Shown: piece after piece, positions 47,539-58,900 of the stretch | How positions within the stretch are numbered: the first letter of the stretch is position 1 | Layout of the letters: each line of letters starts with the position of its first letter | Assembly (NCBI GenBank): GCA_011503125.2 | Contig: WWBZ02000016.1 | Coordinates: 4,278,001 to 4,342,000 of the forward strand | Source: Botryosphaeria dothidea | Lineage: Eukaryota > Ascomycota > Dothideomycetes > Botryosphaeriales > Botryosphaeriaceae | Direction of reading: 5' to 3' | Length of the DNA stretch: 64,000 nt | The notes under the pieces: generated by a model | The model's database searches: none | What the model saw: the letters and a program-made list of their open reading frames with translations, nothing else | What the model was told of the DNA's origin: nothing | Position numbers and translations under genes: made by a program

Positions 47539-48956
47539 TTAATCCTCATCGTCAAACTTGTGACCGTTCTGATGATGAAAGTCGCCGAGAAGGATGTCAT
47601 CAGGCGCCGGGCCACGATTGTTACGAACTGTTGTTTCCCCATGTTAACTTTATACTTCCCACAAGCATTCGCATGTGAATAGACTTACCCCACTCAGTTT
47701 CGACTCTGAAGAAAATCCACACCCATCTTCTAAATACCTCTAAAAACTGCATCACGAAAATCCCGCCTTCCAGATCGTTGAAGTGGTCGAGATGCGGGCT
47801 AAGCTTGATGCTCCACGTGCATCTCAAGAAGAAATCAAGAACGATAACCGTGTAATACATCTCCTTCGCGTAAAAGTAGCGGTGACGACGCAAGCCCCAG
47901 GGATGCTCCGGATTGCTACGCTCGGAGGAGAAGAGCGTGAGGTCCCAATCCTTGGCGACGTCCCAGTAGAAAGAGTAGAAAGAATTAGCCATCACGGCGG
48001 CGAGCCAGAGGCGGAAGAGGCCCGCTTCGGACATACCGAAGGTTGCAGGGTCGTAGCCGCGCTGCAGCGCGCTGAGGATGATGACAGGGAAGGCACTGGA
48101 GTACTTGAGAGCGTTGGCCAGGTGCTGGCCACCCCAGCCGTGAGCGCCAATGGTCCCGCTGCGGGCATTGCTGCGGCGCACGCGCAGGTACTCGATCAGG
48201 CATTGGCGCAGCCGGATCAAACTGGGGATGCTGATGATGAAAGGGACCCAGAAAGTGCCTCCACAGCTGCGCTCGGGTTTACTCGTCGAGTGCTTGGTCG
48301 AGGAGAACATCATGCAGAGCGTGACGAAGAGGTCTCCCAGCACTTTTGCGTACGACGTCAGCGCATCAGCCATCAGAATGTCCCCAAACTTTCCGTCCTG
48401 CGCCTCGGCGATACCGCCGATGCTTATGCGCTTGATTGTAGACATGAAGCGAAAGCGGCCAGACCGCGACAAAGAGTGCCATGGGAGCACTATGCAGAGG
48501 ACCAATACGACCAGGTAGAGGTTTGGCAGGATCTCCCAGTCCACAACGCGTGCAGGATCGCCGTGCGCAATGATCCAGAAGAGCAGTAAGGAGATGGCGA
48601 GCGGAACAGTGAGCAGCGTCGCAAGGCGGTAGGCCGAAAGGTGGTGGGGTGGATGCGTTGCAGATGGGCGTGCAGGGTATCTGATCAATGACGGAACATC
48701 CTGGATAAATTAGCGGCGGGCAATATGGATGTTTCGAAGACAGTGTGCGACGTACAATGCGGATGAGATACAGGTAGTGGAGATTGGCTCCCCATGCCCA
48801 CACACCTACGCACACAATCAGCTAAGACAGTCCTGCGGAAACAAGTGCCGGTGCTCACAACCAACCCAAGACTACTATCAGGGCGACGCGGTAGGGCAGG
48901 GGGAGCCAGCGCGTGAACGAGTCCAGCTCGGGCTCGACATGCGGATCTCCGTCCAT
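47539..48956 (-). CDS. ERD1: EXS-domain membrane protein, Erd1-like (ER/Golgi protein retention)
   Basis: Four exons: 48956..48866, 48805..48756, 48700..47689 and 47627..47539 (introns 55-61 bp), giving 413 aa. The N-terminus (PHVEPELDSFTRWLPLPYRV) and first span VALIVVLG/VWAWGANLHY match the fungal Erd1 group. Several spans follow (LTVPLAISLLLFWIIAHG, LYLVVLVLCIVLPWHSL), then the EXS core: FWVPFIISIPSLIRLRQCLIEY, ALKYSSAFPVIIL, FYSFYWDVAKDWDLTLF, and RHRYFYAKEMYYTVIVLDFFLRC. The C-terminus is short and acidic. Family role: yeast Erd1 acts in the Golgi and is needed to retain ER lumenal proteins and for glycosyltransferase recycling and phosphate handling. Exon 1 uses an unusual donor G/GTTGGT, fixed by phase. 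Confidence 0.88.
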
Positions 48957-49672
48957 GGCTGCTGCTCGTCTCCTCCTATTTCACCGCGCCGGGCTGGATA
49001 CTTGCGCAGACGGAATAGCGCATGCAGAACGATGGGCTCGGGTGGGCAATGCGATCATGCGCGGACGGGAGAAAGAGGGAGGGAAGGATGGGAGACGGTC
49101 GAGGATTCGGGGCGGGATGCGCGCATCGTCATGTCCAGCAATTGGCGACACATGTCCACGTTCCCAGTTGCCCGATTCAGCCCTACCGGCGCAGGCGTTT
49201 CTCCGGCCCGCGCCTTCTTAGTCTGGGCGCGGCTGCGATCAGCGCGCAGTGTGAGTGGTCTGGACAAAGGCGAGATAGCCAGCCACTATGGGGATCGCAT
49301 GCGGCGCTGATGAGCCGGGAGGAAGATTCGCGTAGCTAGACCCGCCCCCGCCGATTGGCAGGCGAGATCCGCAAGCGCTGTCGGCTGGCGTTGCTGCCAC
49401 ATCGATGAATCATGCGCTACTTGTGTGTATGACGTCTGGAAGTAGAACTGCCCCAAATTCGCAGGCACGCAGCATCCCTCGCAACATGCAATATCAATCG
49501 TCTGCAGCAATCGCACTTCGCGGCCGCATCTTCTTCTCTGCCTCCATCGCACTGCTGCTTATCAGAACCGGTGAGTCCGGCGTCTCTATGCGTTCACCCA
49601 TTAGCTAACCCTGCCGCAGCACCTTAAACGCCTCTACTACATTAATTCGCTGTCTAACCAGTGCTGCACGCC
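48957..49672. promoter_or_regulatory. Divergent promoter region, EXS gene and small one-TM gene; probable 5'-UTR intron
   Basis: 716 bp between two start codons. On the plus strand a clean intron lies at 49571..49619 (GTGAGT, GCTAAC branch, GCCGCAG), which would sit in the 5' leader of the gene at 49673. An upstream ATG at 49486 starts a 30-codon frame across this intron. Confidence 0.5.
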
Positions 49673-50208
49673 ATGGCAAACTTCCTCAAGAACAAGGCCG
49701 TCTGGGTCGTTGGAACCACCGTCGGCGTTCTTTACCTTGTACCAAAACTATCTGGCAACAAGAACAACGTCTTTGAGACACCGGGCACCCAGAACATTGC
49801 AGACAGGTGGTCCGCAGGTGGAGGGACTCCCACACATACTCCCGCCGCTGCAACAAAGAGAGGTGATCCCAATCACGTCGTATCACCGAGAGAGAACCCA
49901 GCAGGTGCGGCAGGTATCGAATTGAGGGAGTCATTACACACTGACCCGTCGCAGACGTCACTTCTAAGTCCTTCAAGGAGAACATTGCCTCCCAAAGGCC
50001 TAGAGAGGTATGCATGGCAGAAATTGGTCTAGTCCTGGTTTCTAATGCAAATAGTCGCAGGCTTCGGTTCCCGAATCTCTTGAGAAGGCCTGGCATTCTT
50101 CTCACTACGGTAGGTAGACCGGATCTCCCTTTGCAATGTCATTCGCGAGCTCCGAAGCTGTACAATCTGATATCTGACAAAGCTACAGGACAAGAGAAGG
50201 GTAAATGA
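49673..50208 (+). CDS. Small one-TM protein of unknown function, four exons
   Basis: Exons 49673..49904, 49955..50007, 50055..50109 and 50189..50208 (introns 50, 47 and 79 bp), giving 119 aa. The start GCCATGG is a good context. The N-terminus holds a hydrophobic span (NKAVWVVGTTVGVLYLVPKL) with a basic side, fitting a signal anchor; the rest is polar (ETPGTQNIADRWSAGGGTPT, then DVTSKSFKENIASQRPRE and SQASVPESLEKAWHSSHYG). The first donor could be 9 nt later (49914, GTATCG) and the third acceptor 6 nt later, both in frame. An N-terminally longer form from the ATG at 49486 through an acceptor at 49661 would also be in frame, but the nearer acceptor at 49619 looks stronger. The family is not recognised. 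Confidence 0.65.
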
Positions 50209-51172
50209 AGCTTGACCATTCTCACGCATCGTTTCTTATCTTCCAGCATTGCATGGCGTCAGCTTCCTTGCTTGGGGGTGCAGCTGTCATTGAGACCTGG
50301 AGAATTCTATAAAAATAATCGACGGACACACGAGTGCACTCTGTAATTAATATTTTTGCTGAAACTGCTATCCATGTCTTTTGTCTTTCTTCAAGTGCTC
50401 AAGCCCAGATCAACGTCTGGGAGATCCAGCGATAACGCAAGGTAACGTCACCATACCTTTCATCATGCTTCTGGCTGGACGCAATATCTGTTGTATGTAG
50501 ATTTCAGGTCACATAAGATATGTGGTGCCAAGTAATTAGCCATCGAGCCAGTGCTCGACGAGACTGCTTCCACCGTTTCAGCCCTCTGTTATACATCACT
50601 ATGCCTGCGCTGGTTCCAAATTTCAATAGTGTAGCCCATGAGCCCTGCATTTGATATCTTAATATTTCATGTCTTTGAAAGCCTTGGGATTTACGGATGT
50701 GTTTGGTGTGTCTTTCCCTCGGTCTCTGAAAACACGCCATACTGAAACCATTCCAGATAGCCAGTTGCGCTCTAGAGCTTGATGCCTATGCGGAAAGCTT
50801 AACATTACCATTTTCTTAGGGCTTGCGGTCTCATCTCCAGGTGTGCCCACGAATTTCTTCGTTTTCACCCCTTGGGCACAACACATACGTTATTCGGCAA
50901 ACAGAAGTATAGGATGCCATTGAACCAACCCATGTTAGCGGATAATTGTCTCGATCTTCGGCGCTCGACGCGAGCGGTTATGTTGGTACGCCATGGCTGC
51001 CGCTACTGCGGGGTTGTCTTAGATTTGGTACCACGTTCTTTCTTTCCCATATGGCAGCTATATTAGTACCTTCCAGCACTTGCACGACTAGACGCCGCTT
51101 CCGCGCTACATTTCTTGAACTCTCTTCATCATCCTCCAAATACAACTTCTAGCAATCTCCTATCCCATCAAA
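50209..51172. other. Intergenic upstream of the seven-TM gene
   Basis: 964 bp between two plus-strand genes, AT-rich in the first half. Pyrimidine-rich sequence at 51110-51170 precedes the next ATG. No gene is seen. Confidence 0.5.
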
Positions 51173-52536
51173 ATGTCGGGCGCTCTAGTGCCGTCATGGT
51201 GGCAGGGGTACGAAGTGACGGCTTCCGAGATGGCTGTTGTCAGTATCGTGTGGGGAGCGTCGCTGGGGTGGTTAGTCTTCGCTGCTGGCACCGCTTTGAA
51301 GCAGACCCTGCAGATACGAAAACGCACAAAGCGCTTAACAGCGTATGTATTTATGATCTGGGCGGAGTTGATTGCGAGCTTCATTATCAGCTTCATAAGC
51401 TGGTTTTACATGATGGGCTCTGTCCCCCCTAGGTGAGAAGATAGGAAGCACTTCTGATTGCGAATGAAGGGAAATGTTGGCAAACTTACTAACCCAAACT
51501 CTTTGGGATACTCAGCTTTGAGTTCTTCTTCTTCGTCCTTGTGTTCTGGGTCATCCAGATCCAAGTGATTCTGCAGATCATCGTCAACCGCGTCGGGCTG
51601 CTCGTAACGGACAAGGACCGCGTGCGCAACATGAAGTGGTTCGTCGGCATCTACGTGGGCATCATCAACGTCAGCGTCTTCTGCATCTGGATGCCCGCCC
51701 AGCTGCAGCGTTCGGCGACTTGGGTCAAGATAAACCACGTTTGGGACCGCGTCACCAAGGGGCTCTTCCTCCTCCTCGACGGTGCCCTCAACTTCTACTT
51801 TCTCTACATGGTCCGCCGTGACCTCATCGCTAATGGGCTATACAAGTACACGGCCCTCTTCTGGACTAACGTTTCGATGGCCATCGTTTCCGTTTTCATG
51901 GACGTAAGTGTCCACCTCCTCAATCCCCCAAACACACCTTCTTTTCTGAGCCTGCCACCCCCGCTTCTTCCTTCCCCTCCCAATAACAACCAAAGACAGA
52001 TTGCAATCATCCTCTCAATGTCATTCAACAACCCCTTCGTCTACGTCCAATTCCACCCGCTCGCCTACATCCTCAAGCTCACCATCGAAATGTCCCTCGC
52101 CGACCTCATCGCCAAGGTAGTCAGCGCCTCCAACAGCATTCAGGAGCACCCCAGCACCGGCCTTGACGGTTCCTACTTCGACGACATCCTCGATCGCGCA
52201 GGCAACAACAACGACAACCACACCGATACCGATACCGCCCCCGCCACCACCGGGACCGTCGCCCGCTACCAACCCAAGACTAAGGACTCGAAGAACGAGG
52301 CCCGCACGCTCGGGGATTTGGAGACTACGACGAGCACCAGCACCAGCACCGAGAACACGATTGAAGATGGTGTGGCGCGGCTGGATCTGCATGGCGGTGA
52401 TGAAGACGATGACGACGATGACGACGACGCTGCCGGCGCCTCCCCTAAAGAAGAGAATATGATCCCGAAAACCCTGACGGACGTCATGGGGGATCAAGTG
52501 CTGCGAGCGGAGCACCTTGAAGAAAAGAGCGGATGA
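51173..52536 (+). CDS. Seven-TM fungal membrane protein with acidic C-terminal tail
   Basis: Three exons: 51173..51432, 51516..51903 and 52000..52536 (introns 83 and 96 bp), giving 394 aa. Seven hydrophobic spans are readable: VVSIVWGASLGWLVFAAGTA, VFMIWAELIASFIISFISW, FFFFVLVFWVIQIQVILQII, WFVGIYVGIINVSVFCIWM, LFLLLDGALNFYFLYMV, FWTNVSMAIVSVFMD/IAIILSM, and a shorter one at FVYVQFHPLAYILKLTIEM. The outward N-terminus is short and the cytosolic tail (about 150 residues) is Thr/Asp-rich with a poly-Asp run (52402-52430). This is the topology of fungal GPCR-like and related orphan membrane proteins; no CFEM domain or enzyme motif is present. Intron 2 is a multiple of three with no stop, so it can be read through. 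Confidence 0.8.
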
Positions 52537-53029
52537 CCTTGAAACAACGAAGGGGCAGTTGGTATATACCCTTCAGCCAGCAGGACGGACGGACGGAGAG
52601 AAAAAGTAATGCTAGTAAACCGATGTTCGGCATAAGTCTCATTATTGCTAGGTTTCTTTCACGTCAATGAGTTGCGGGGCAGTTGGAAGAAGTAGAATTT
52701 AGGACCATGAATACACATTTGTGTGCCCCTTTTTTTTTCTATTCGTCACAATACACATTTCTGTCGACCCTACTACCATCTCATCGCATGTTCGTCAATT
52801 CTCAAAGCCATAAACCCATAAAATAAGGGAAGAAAAAGAACCCAGGAAACCAGTAACGTGCAGCGCCGTTCGCTATGTCCGTGTCCACACAAGGCAGTCC
52901 ACTCCTGATGAAATCACGAAAGTCTCGGGTATGTCTAGTCTTTACGGTTGCAAAAGCAGAGCATTCACATGGGTGGGCAAAGGGGGTACTTGCACGACAT
53001 GAAGTAGAGAAAACGTGCTGTCTTGGCCA
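52537..53029. other. Convergent intergenic region (seven-TM and trehalose gene 3' ends)
   Basis: 493 bp with GGAC iterations near 52580 and a T-run near 52730. 3' UTRs of both neighbours are expected here. No gene is seen. Confidence 0.5.
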
Positions 53030-55952
53030 CTAGGACGAGGAAGAGATTTTGGCCAGTTTCTGAAGAACGGAAAGGAGACCTAAAATTGCGTCAATTCACG
53101 CCGACAAGACAACTTCAGGTTCAACTCACCAGTAGTACCTTGCGTCAGTGTAGCATTTGCCTCGGTATTCCTCGTTCCCACACTGACGGTTGTGACGTCC
53201 CGGACAATTCCAGATGTACCAAGCTTGTTAGCCCAGCGGAAAATGACCTCATCCTCGCGATCGTCACCAGCAACGAGAAGGAAGCCAGCAGGAGAGCTGG
53301 CTTGTTTGTCAAGGTTGTTCCTGTGCAGCTTGTTGAAGATGTGCGTCGCAGCGCTGCCCTTGCTCCAGTCGAGTGGCTCGATGAGGATGCTCTTGTCAAT
53401 TGGTACGGCGTGGATGTGTGCTGATTCACACACATCGTTGATGTGAGTTGCACATTCACCCGCCTGAGTGGCAGCAGCATCAAAGTCGTCTGCCTTCTCG
53501 TAGTGGAAGATCAAGGAGCAGTGACGCTCTTCGAGCCAGCTGCCCTCGACTCGCTCCAGATAGTACTGAAGAATTCCCTTGACACTGTCCTTCCACTCAT
53601 CAACCTTGGAGGTGTCAGCAAAAGCAGTCCAACCTTCCTTTCCGATCTCGCGAACGAAGCAGCCATTCTCAGCAATGATGCCAAGACCAGGCACGCGGCT
53701 GAACAGACGCTCGAGCTCTTCTGGAGTTCGCCCACTCATGACGTAGACAATGTTCTTATCATCCATCAGAATTTCGTTCAGGGTGTCAATGACTCTTTGA
53801 GGGCTGGTCATGATAATGCTGGTTGGAGAACCGTAGGACGCAAGAGTCCCCTCGTAATCCAGAATGAAGATGCGACGTTGCGACTTCTTGTACTTCTCAC
53901 TCAGCTGGTTGACTGATAGGCGAGGAATCGACATGGTATCGCGCATAAAATGTTCCTCGTGGACTCTGGCGAGCGTCTTGGTCAAAGTCGTGCACCAGTA
54001 CTCGCCAGTGTGATGCATCACCACGTTGCGAAGTCTAGTATATCTGCGTTCCTTTTCGTCGGGGTCCATATCGAGCGCAGTCTTGATGGCCTCGGCACAC
54101 TTCTGGTAATCCCACGGGTTGACAGACAACTCGTGTCCGTTGAAAATTGACGCGCTGCCAGTGAACTCACTGAGAATAAGTGGCCCGCACTTCTTCTCGC
54201 TGGCCTTGCCGTCTTGACAAGCGATGTACTCATGAGCTGTGAGATTCATGCCCTCGCGAAGACTCGTGATCATGAGAGCATCAGCCACGGAAAGCAACGC
54301 AAGATACTGCGAGAAGGAAATATCCTGTCTCAAGAATACGAGCGGTTGATGAGCGAGCGTGGAGTGTGTGGACTCGATACGCGTGACAATGTCGGATACG
54401 GTCATAGCCAGCTCGGAGTTTTCGGTCGTTGATGTGGCCACTTGAATCATGACAACCTTCAATTGAGCGTCAGTAACATCTGAACTCGGCGCGCCAAAAA
54501 CATCACACATGATGACTTACCTTCTCTCGATACTCAGGGTATTTGTTCAAGAAAAGCTCGAAAGATAACAGCTTCTGACGGACGCCACGGACGGCATCCA
54601 ACTTATCGCGGGCAACAATGAGCTGTTTGCCCTTGTAACGCTCCTGCAAGACTTCAATCCACTCTGTGACGCTAGGCTCTTCGCGCGCAGCTTGAAGACC
54701 TTTCGGGTCGATGCCAATGGGCAGCCAGGCAACGTTGACGAAGCGATTCTCAAGCTGGACACCGTCATTGGTGGCTTCGACTACAAGAATGCGGCTACAT
54801 GTCTGGAGGAAATGGTGGGCGTATTCGCGCGACTGGAAGGCGACCAGGTTTGCGCCAAGCATGCCCTCAAGGAGTTGCTTGCGCACAGCCAGACAACGAA
54901 AGACTTCGGATGAGGGGAACGCCGTGTGCATGAAGAAGCCGATCTGGGCGTCGGGAAGCTTCTTCCTCACCATGCCTGGGACAAGCAATAGGTGATAGTC
55001 GTGGATCCAGATGATGTCACCGCGCTTGTAGCTCTTCACTATCTTATCCGCGAAAGCTTGGTTGACGTGTTCGTAGTAGACCCACGAATGGTCCTCGTAT
55101 GCCTTGCTTTTAGGATGGTCAGGAATCTGATAATGGAATACCGGCCAGAGGATGGTCTTGCAGTAGTGGGCGTAGTGGCCGTCAAAGTCATTATCGGCGA
55201 CCCAAACCGCGAGCGCGTCGTATTCCGACTCTAGTCTGGCGTGGATCTCATCCTTCTTCTCATCCTCGAGGGCGTCGGTCGGGAAGCCAACAGTGCCAAC
55301 CCAAAAGACATCCTCCATTGTGCCAGCGTTGATGGCAGCGCGGACCGCGTTGGCCAGACCACCATTGCCCTGGACAGCGGGCTCAACGGTCCAGTCAGAT
55401 GACCACCTCTGACGCGGACTGCTTGAATCGCGAGCACTCCTGCTGATACTACCTCTCTTCGGCGAGCGGCGTGAGTTGCGCTGCGCAGCAATGTCCTGCG
55501 GCTTCGAGTACTTCAGAATATTATCGGGCGGAGGCGCGGTAGCGCGGGATCGCGGTTGGTTGAAAAAGAGGCCGCTGCCCCATTCGGGAACGTGAGCATC
55601 GCTGCGGACGAGGGCTTTCGGATCGTGCGGCTTTGGGAAGTGCGTCTGGACGCTTGGCTGTTGGGCGAAGAATTCTTCGAGACGGGCACTGGAGGAGGGC
55701 GTGGCGGGAGGCGTTGGCTGGGAAAACAGGCTGGCTTTCTGCTCCTTCAGGTCGGAAGTGCTATCCACGCGTGAGGGCATGCGTGGCGGCGGGCTCGGAC
55801 GCCGGCTGGCTGGCGATGGCAGCTCATGGAAATCGATGGTGTAGGGTAAGAAACTGGGAGAAAAACGCCGTGAGTCATTGAGTACCGCGCGAAGGGAGCG
55901 CAGCAGGGCAGAGTGGGGTTAATGCTTACAGAGATACCACGAAGGTCGGCAT
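53030..55952 (-). CDS. TPS3: Trehalose-6-phosphate synthase/phosphatase complex regulatory subunit (Tps3/Tsl1 type)
   Basis: Four exons: 55952..55930, 55853..54521, 54456..53130 and 53079..53030 (introns 76, 64 and 50 bp), giving 910 aa. The short first exon joins to read MPTFVVSLFLPYTIDFHELP. A Ser/Pro-rich segment follows, then a glycosyltransferase-20 domain from about residue 190 (FWVGTVGFPTDAL, DFDGHYAHYCKTILWPVFHY, IIWIHDYHLLLVP, FFMHTAFPSSEVFRCL, VAWLPIGIDP, SLREGMNLTAHEY). From about residue 645 comes a HAD-type trehalose-phosphatase domain with FILDYEGTLASYG (Asp652, Glu654), VMSGRTPEEL, and GDDREDE. GTVGFPTDAL and DHSWVYY are typical of the Tps3/Tsl1 group, not Tps1 or Tps2. The Asp-to-Glu change in the DxDGT site suggests a regulatory rather than catalytic phosphatase role (inference). 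Stress and carbon control are expected. Confidence 0.9.
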
Positions 55953-58900
55953 GATGTTTGCAGACGGGCGGTGGCGGCCCTTGGAAGTGCTGGACGAGTA
56001 CGGTGGATCACACGTTGAACGCGAGAGATCAGATGCTAGGCAAAAAGTTGAACGCGTCTCTGCGTGGAGTAGGGTGGGCAGGTGCACTCAGGGATTAAAT
56101 AGTTGCAACAAGAATGCGGTTGACAGGGCGAGCGGAAAAGATGGAGTAGAGGAGGAGGAATTCAGCAGCCGGCGAGTGGAGGAAGAGCGCAGCGTCGTTG
56201 CTTCTTCTTTCGTCACTGTGGCCCGGGCGACCCTAAAAACAACGGCCGGGCAGGGATGTGGGGCATGGGCTGGCGGGCAGGGTACGAGTAGGTAGGGCAG
56301 GGCAGGATGGAATAGCTTCCTCCCACCGCTAGCGCCGCCCTGTTTGGGCGCGACAGGCAGACAGACACACGCAACCCAACATTATTGCACGCCCGAGACT
56401 CGCTGCGCAGTTGCCCGTTCGCCGCCCACCTGCGGTCTGGCCCCCAAGCTGCCCCCGCCTGCCACCAGCTTGCGCGCCCGCCTTCTCGCCAGAGAGTGTC
56501 CGCTGCGCCCTGCTTGCTCGGTGTTCAGCAGCATCAATATGACGCAGTCTGTCGTACGCGGCGTGAGATGCCCGCGCACATCATTGCTGCCGGCAAGCAG
56601 ACGCGTCTGCGGGCCCCCTTGTGCCCAACGCTCGCCGAGCATCACGGCGGAAATTTTGTATCGATAAGGCCGGGCGTTGGCGCCGACGAGTTGCTCAATC
56701 GAACAGCGATGTCTGCGATGACTGCGATCTACAGGTACCGGGGACGCTGCGTGCCATACATCAGCCTGCAGGCGGCGCACGCGTGCCGGGCTCCCGCATC
56801 TTCGATGAGTGGCAGCATGCCTTTCCCATGCCTCCCTGCCGCCCGCTGCCCATTTCCGCATGCTGGCCCCCCTCCGCAGCATGCGATTTTCGCTTGGTGC
56901 GACGCCGCTGGAACGCGACCGAATTCCTGCTGCAAGCCACCGGCTGCGATGGGCGACGCCCACGTGGTCCACCTTTCCGCACTTGGCTTTATTTCCTGTC
57001 TTCTTTGAGCTTCTGCGCTCTTGCACTAAACTTTGCCCTACCGAGCACGCCTGCCATCCTGCCAGCCCGCCAGCTGTCGCAAGCCCTTTCGAGAATGTTC
57101 GCGTCCGACTCACGTGAAGACGTGAAGAGGCGCCCGGTCTGCTCAATGCGCTTCTGGCTGGATCTGGAGTATTGGCCGCGCAGAGCTCTAATCCAGAGGG
57201 CAATCGGCGATGAAAATGCCTCCATGTCACCGTTATCCGTCTGTCGACGGCATTCTCGCATCACTGCGACTCCAGCCGCAGCGAATGATCTGCACCCGGC
57301 ACAAGGATTCCACGGAAAGCAAGGATCTCAGCTCGCCAGTCAGCCCCGGTGGCTGCTCCAACATCAGGGCAGCTTGCTACAGGTCTTGTGTATTGCGTCA
57401 CAGGATGGTCAAACAATATTGTTGCCCATGTGTGCTCCGCCGCCTGCATCCAGAGCTGGACATATCTTTTGCTCGCCCCAATTCCCGGCTGCTGGACACC
57501 TTTGCTTTCAATAACTTGAGACACTATCTCTTACACACCGCTCTCAGCCAGGAACCCGACGCCTCACTCGTCATTTCGTCTTGCAGAAATCATTCTGCCC
57601 AACACCCAGCCAGCAATGCACACGTTGGGAGACTGATGACTTGTCCGTTCCAGATAAGGTTTGAGGCGGTCGTATGGGGCAGCAACCCGGATGATGTACT
57701 TGATCATCCATTCTTACATCAGGGGGCCTCATTCGTCTGGTAAGACAGTCAGGGTCCATGAAAGGGTCATCTGAACATCTGTAGACGTCGTTCGCACTTT
57801 TTCCAGCCTCCCAGTGATGCTTCTAGACGACCCTCATCCCAAAGTGTCAGCCAATGGCAGCGCAGAAAACAGCCACCGTTGCCACAACAGGCATTCCTTG
57901 AGCGGATCATGACAAGCCCGTACTTGCTCCGGCGGGAACTAAACTGTGCACACCGTGCCCAGTAGAACCAGGGACTCACTTCCGCTGGGGCTTAACCGAC
58001 ACTTACGGCCCCAAAAAGAAATGTACGACGGATGAGTACGTGGCTAGGAGGCAAGTCCCCCCCAAAAACTTTGTTTTCGCGTCGAGGCCGGATGGCAACG
58101 CCGCTACAGCCCGGTGCCCACCCACTCATTGGTCGTTGTATTGCGAGATGAAGTACCTAGGTGTTTGATATCCTGTTTGATGTCAAGGTCATGTGCCTAT
58201 GCATCCAAAGTCGACATCACTGTTACGGCTCTCATTAGCTCGATCTTCCGCACGTTCCGCTCACAGCATGCTTCAGACGTAACGCTTCACCAATCAAGAA
58301 AATATTAAAATTTGCGACAAGCAAACGTGGCCAGGCTGGACGAAATTCCAGAATCTTGTTTCTTTGCCACACCTTCCCGTCCTCCCGCGATCCCGCAGGC
58401 TTACCTGCGCCACGCTGACTCCCTCGCCAAAAATAAATGGTGCACTTAACTTACATCATAATAAGCTTGCAACTTGCGGGCGACAGAATCTGTTCCAATA
58501 CCTCTTCTTGCAACACAGAGCAACAGACACGAGATCTCGGCCGACAAGAACCGCCACGTGTATTTTTTCTTATCTTGTCGTGAATGGGAGTTTGGGTCGT
58601 ACAAACTACGTAATTACAGTAATCATCGAGGGCAAGTGTGCGCCAGCACTTTATTTATATCTTCCTGCGACGACACGAGATTGATAAGCCAAATGAATAT
58701 TCACGATCGAAGCCCCTCGAAGCTCATAAAGTTCAACCACAACCATGCCTGAGAGAGAGACAAAAAGCGACATAGCCCATTTTCTCTTCTCATCAACTCT
58801 GCCTACCGTCCACGATCTCTTAGTGTCCTCGCAGCGCCTCAGAGCACCATTCCGCCGTCCGCCGCCGCAATCCTCCAGCGCATTCGCCTCATCACCTGCA

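Noticed and set aside
56621..57514. 297-codon plus-strand frame
   Set aside because: No recognisable domain, no splice context, overlapped by several minus-strand frames in GC-rich sequence.
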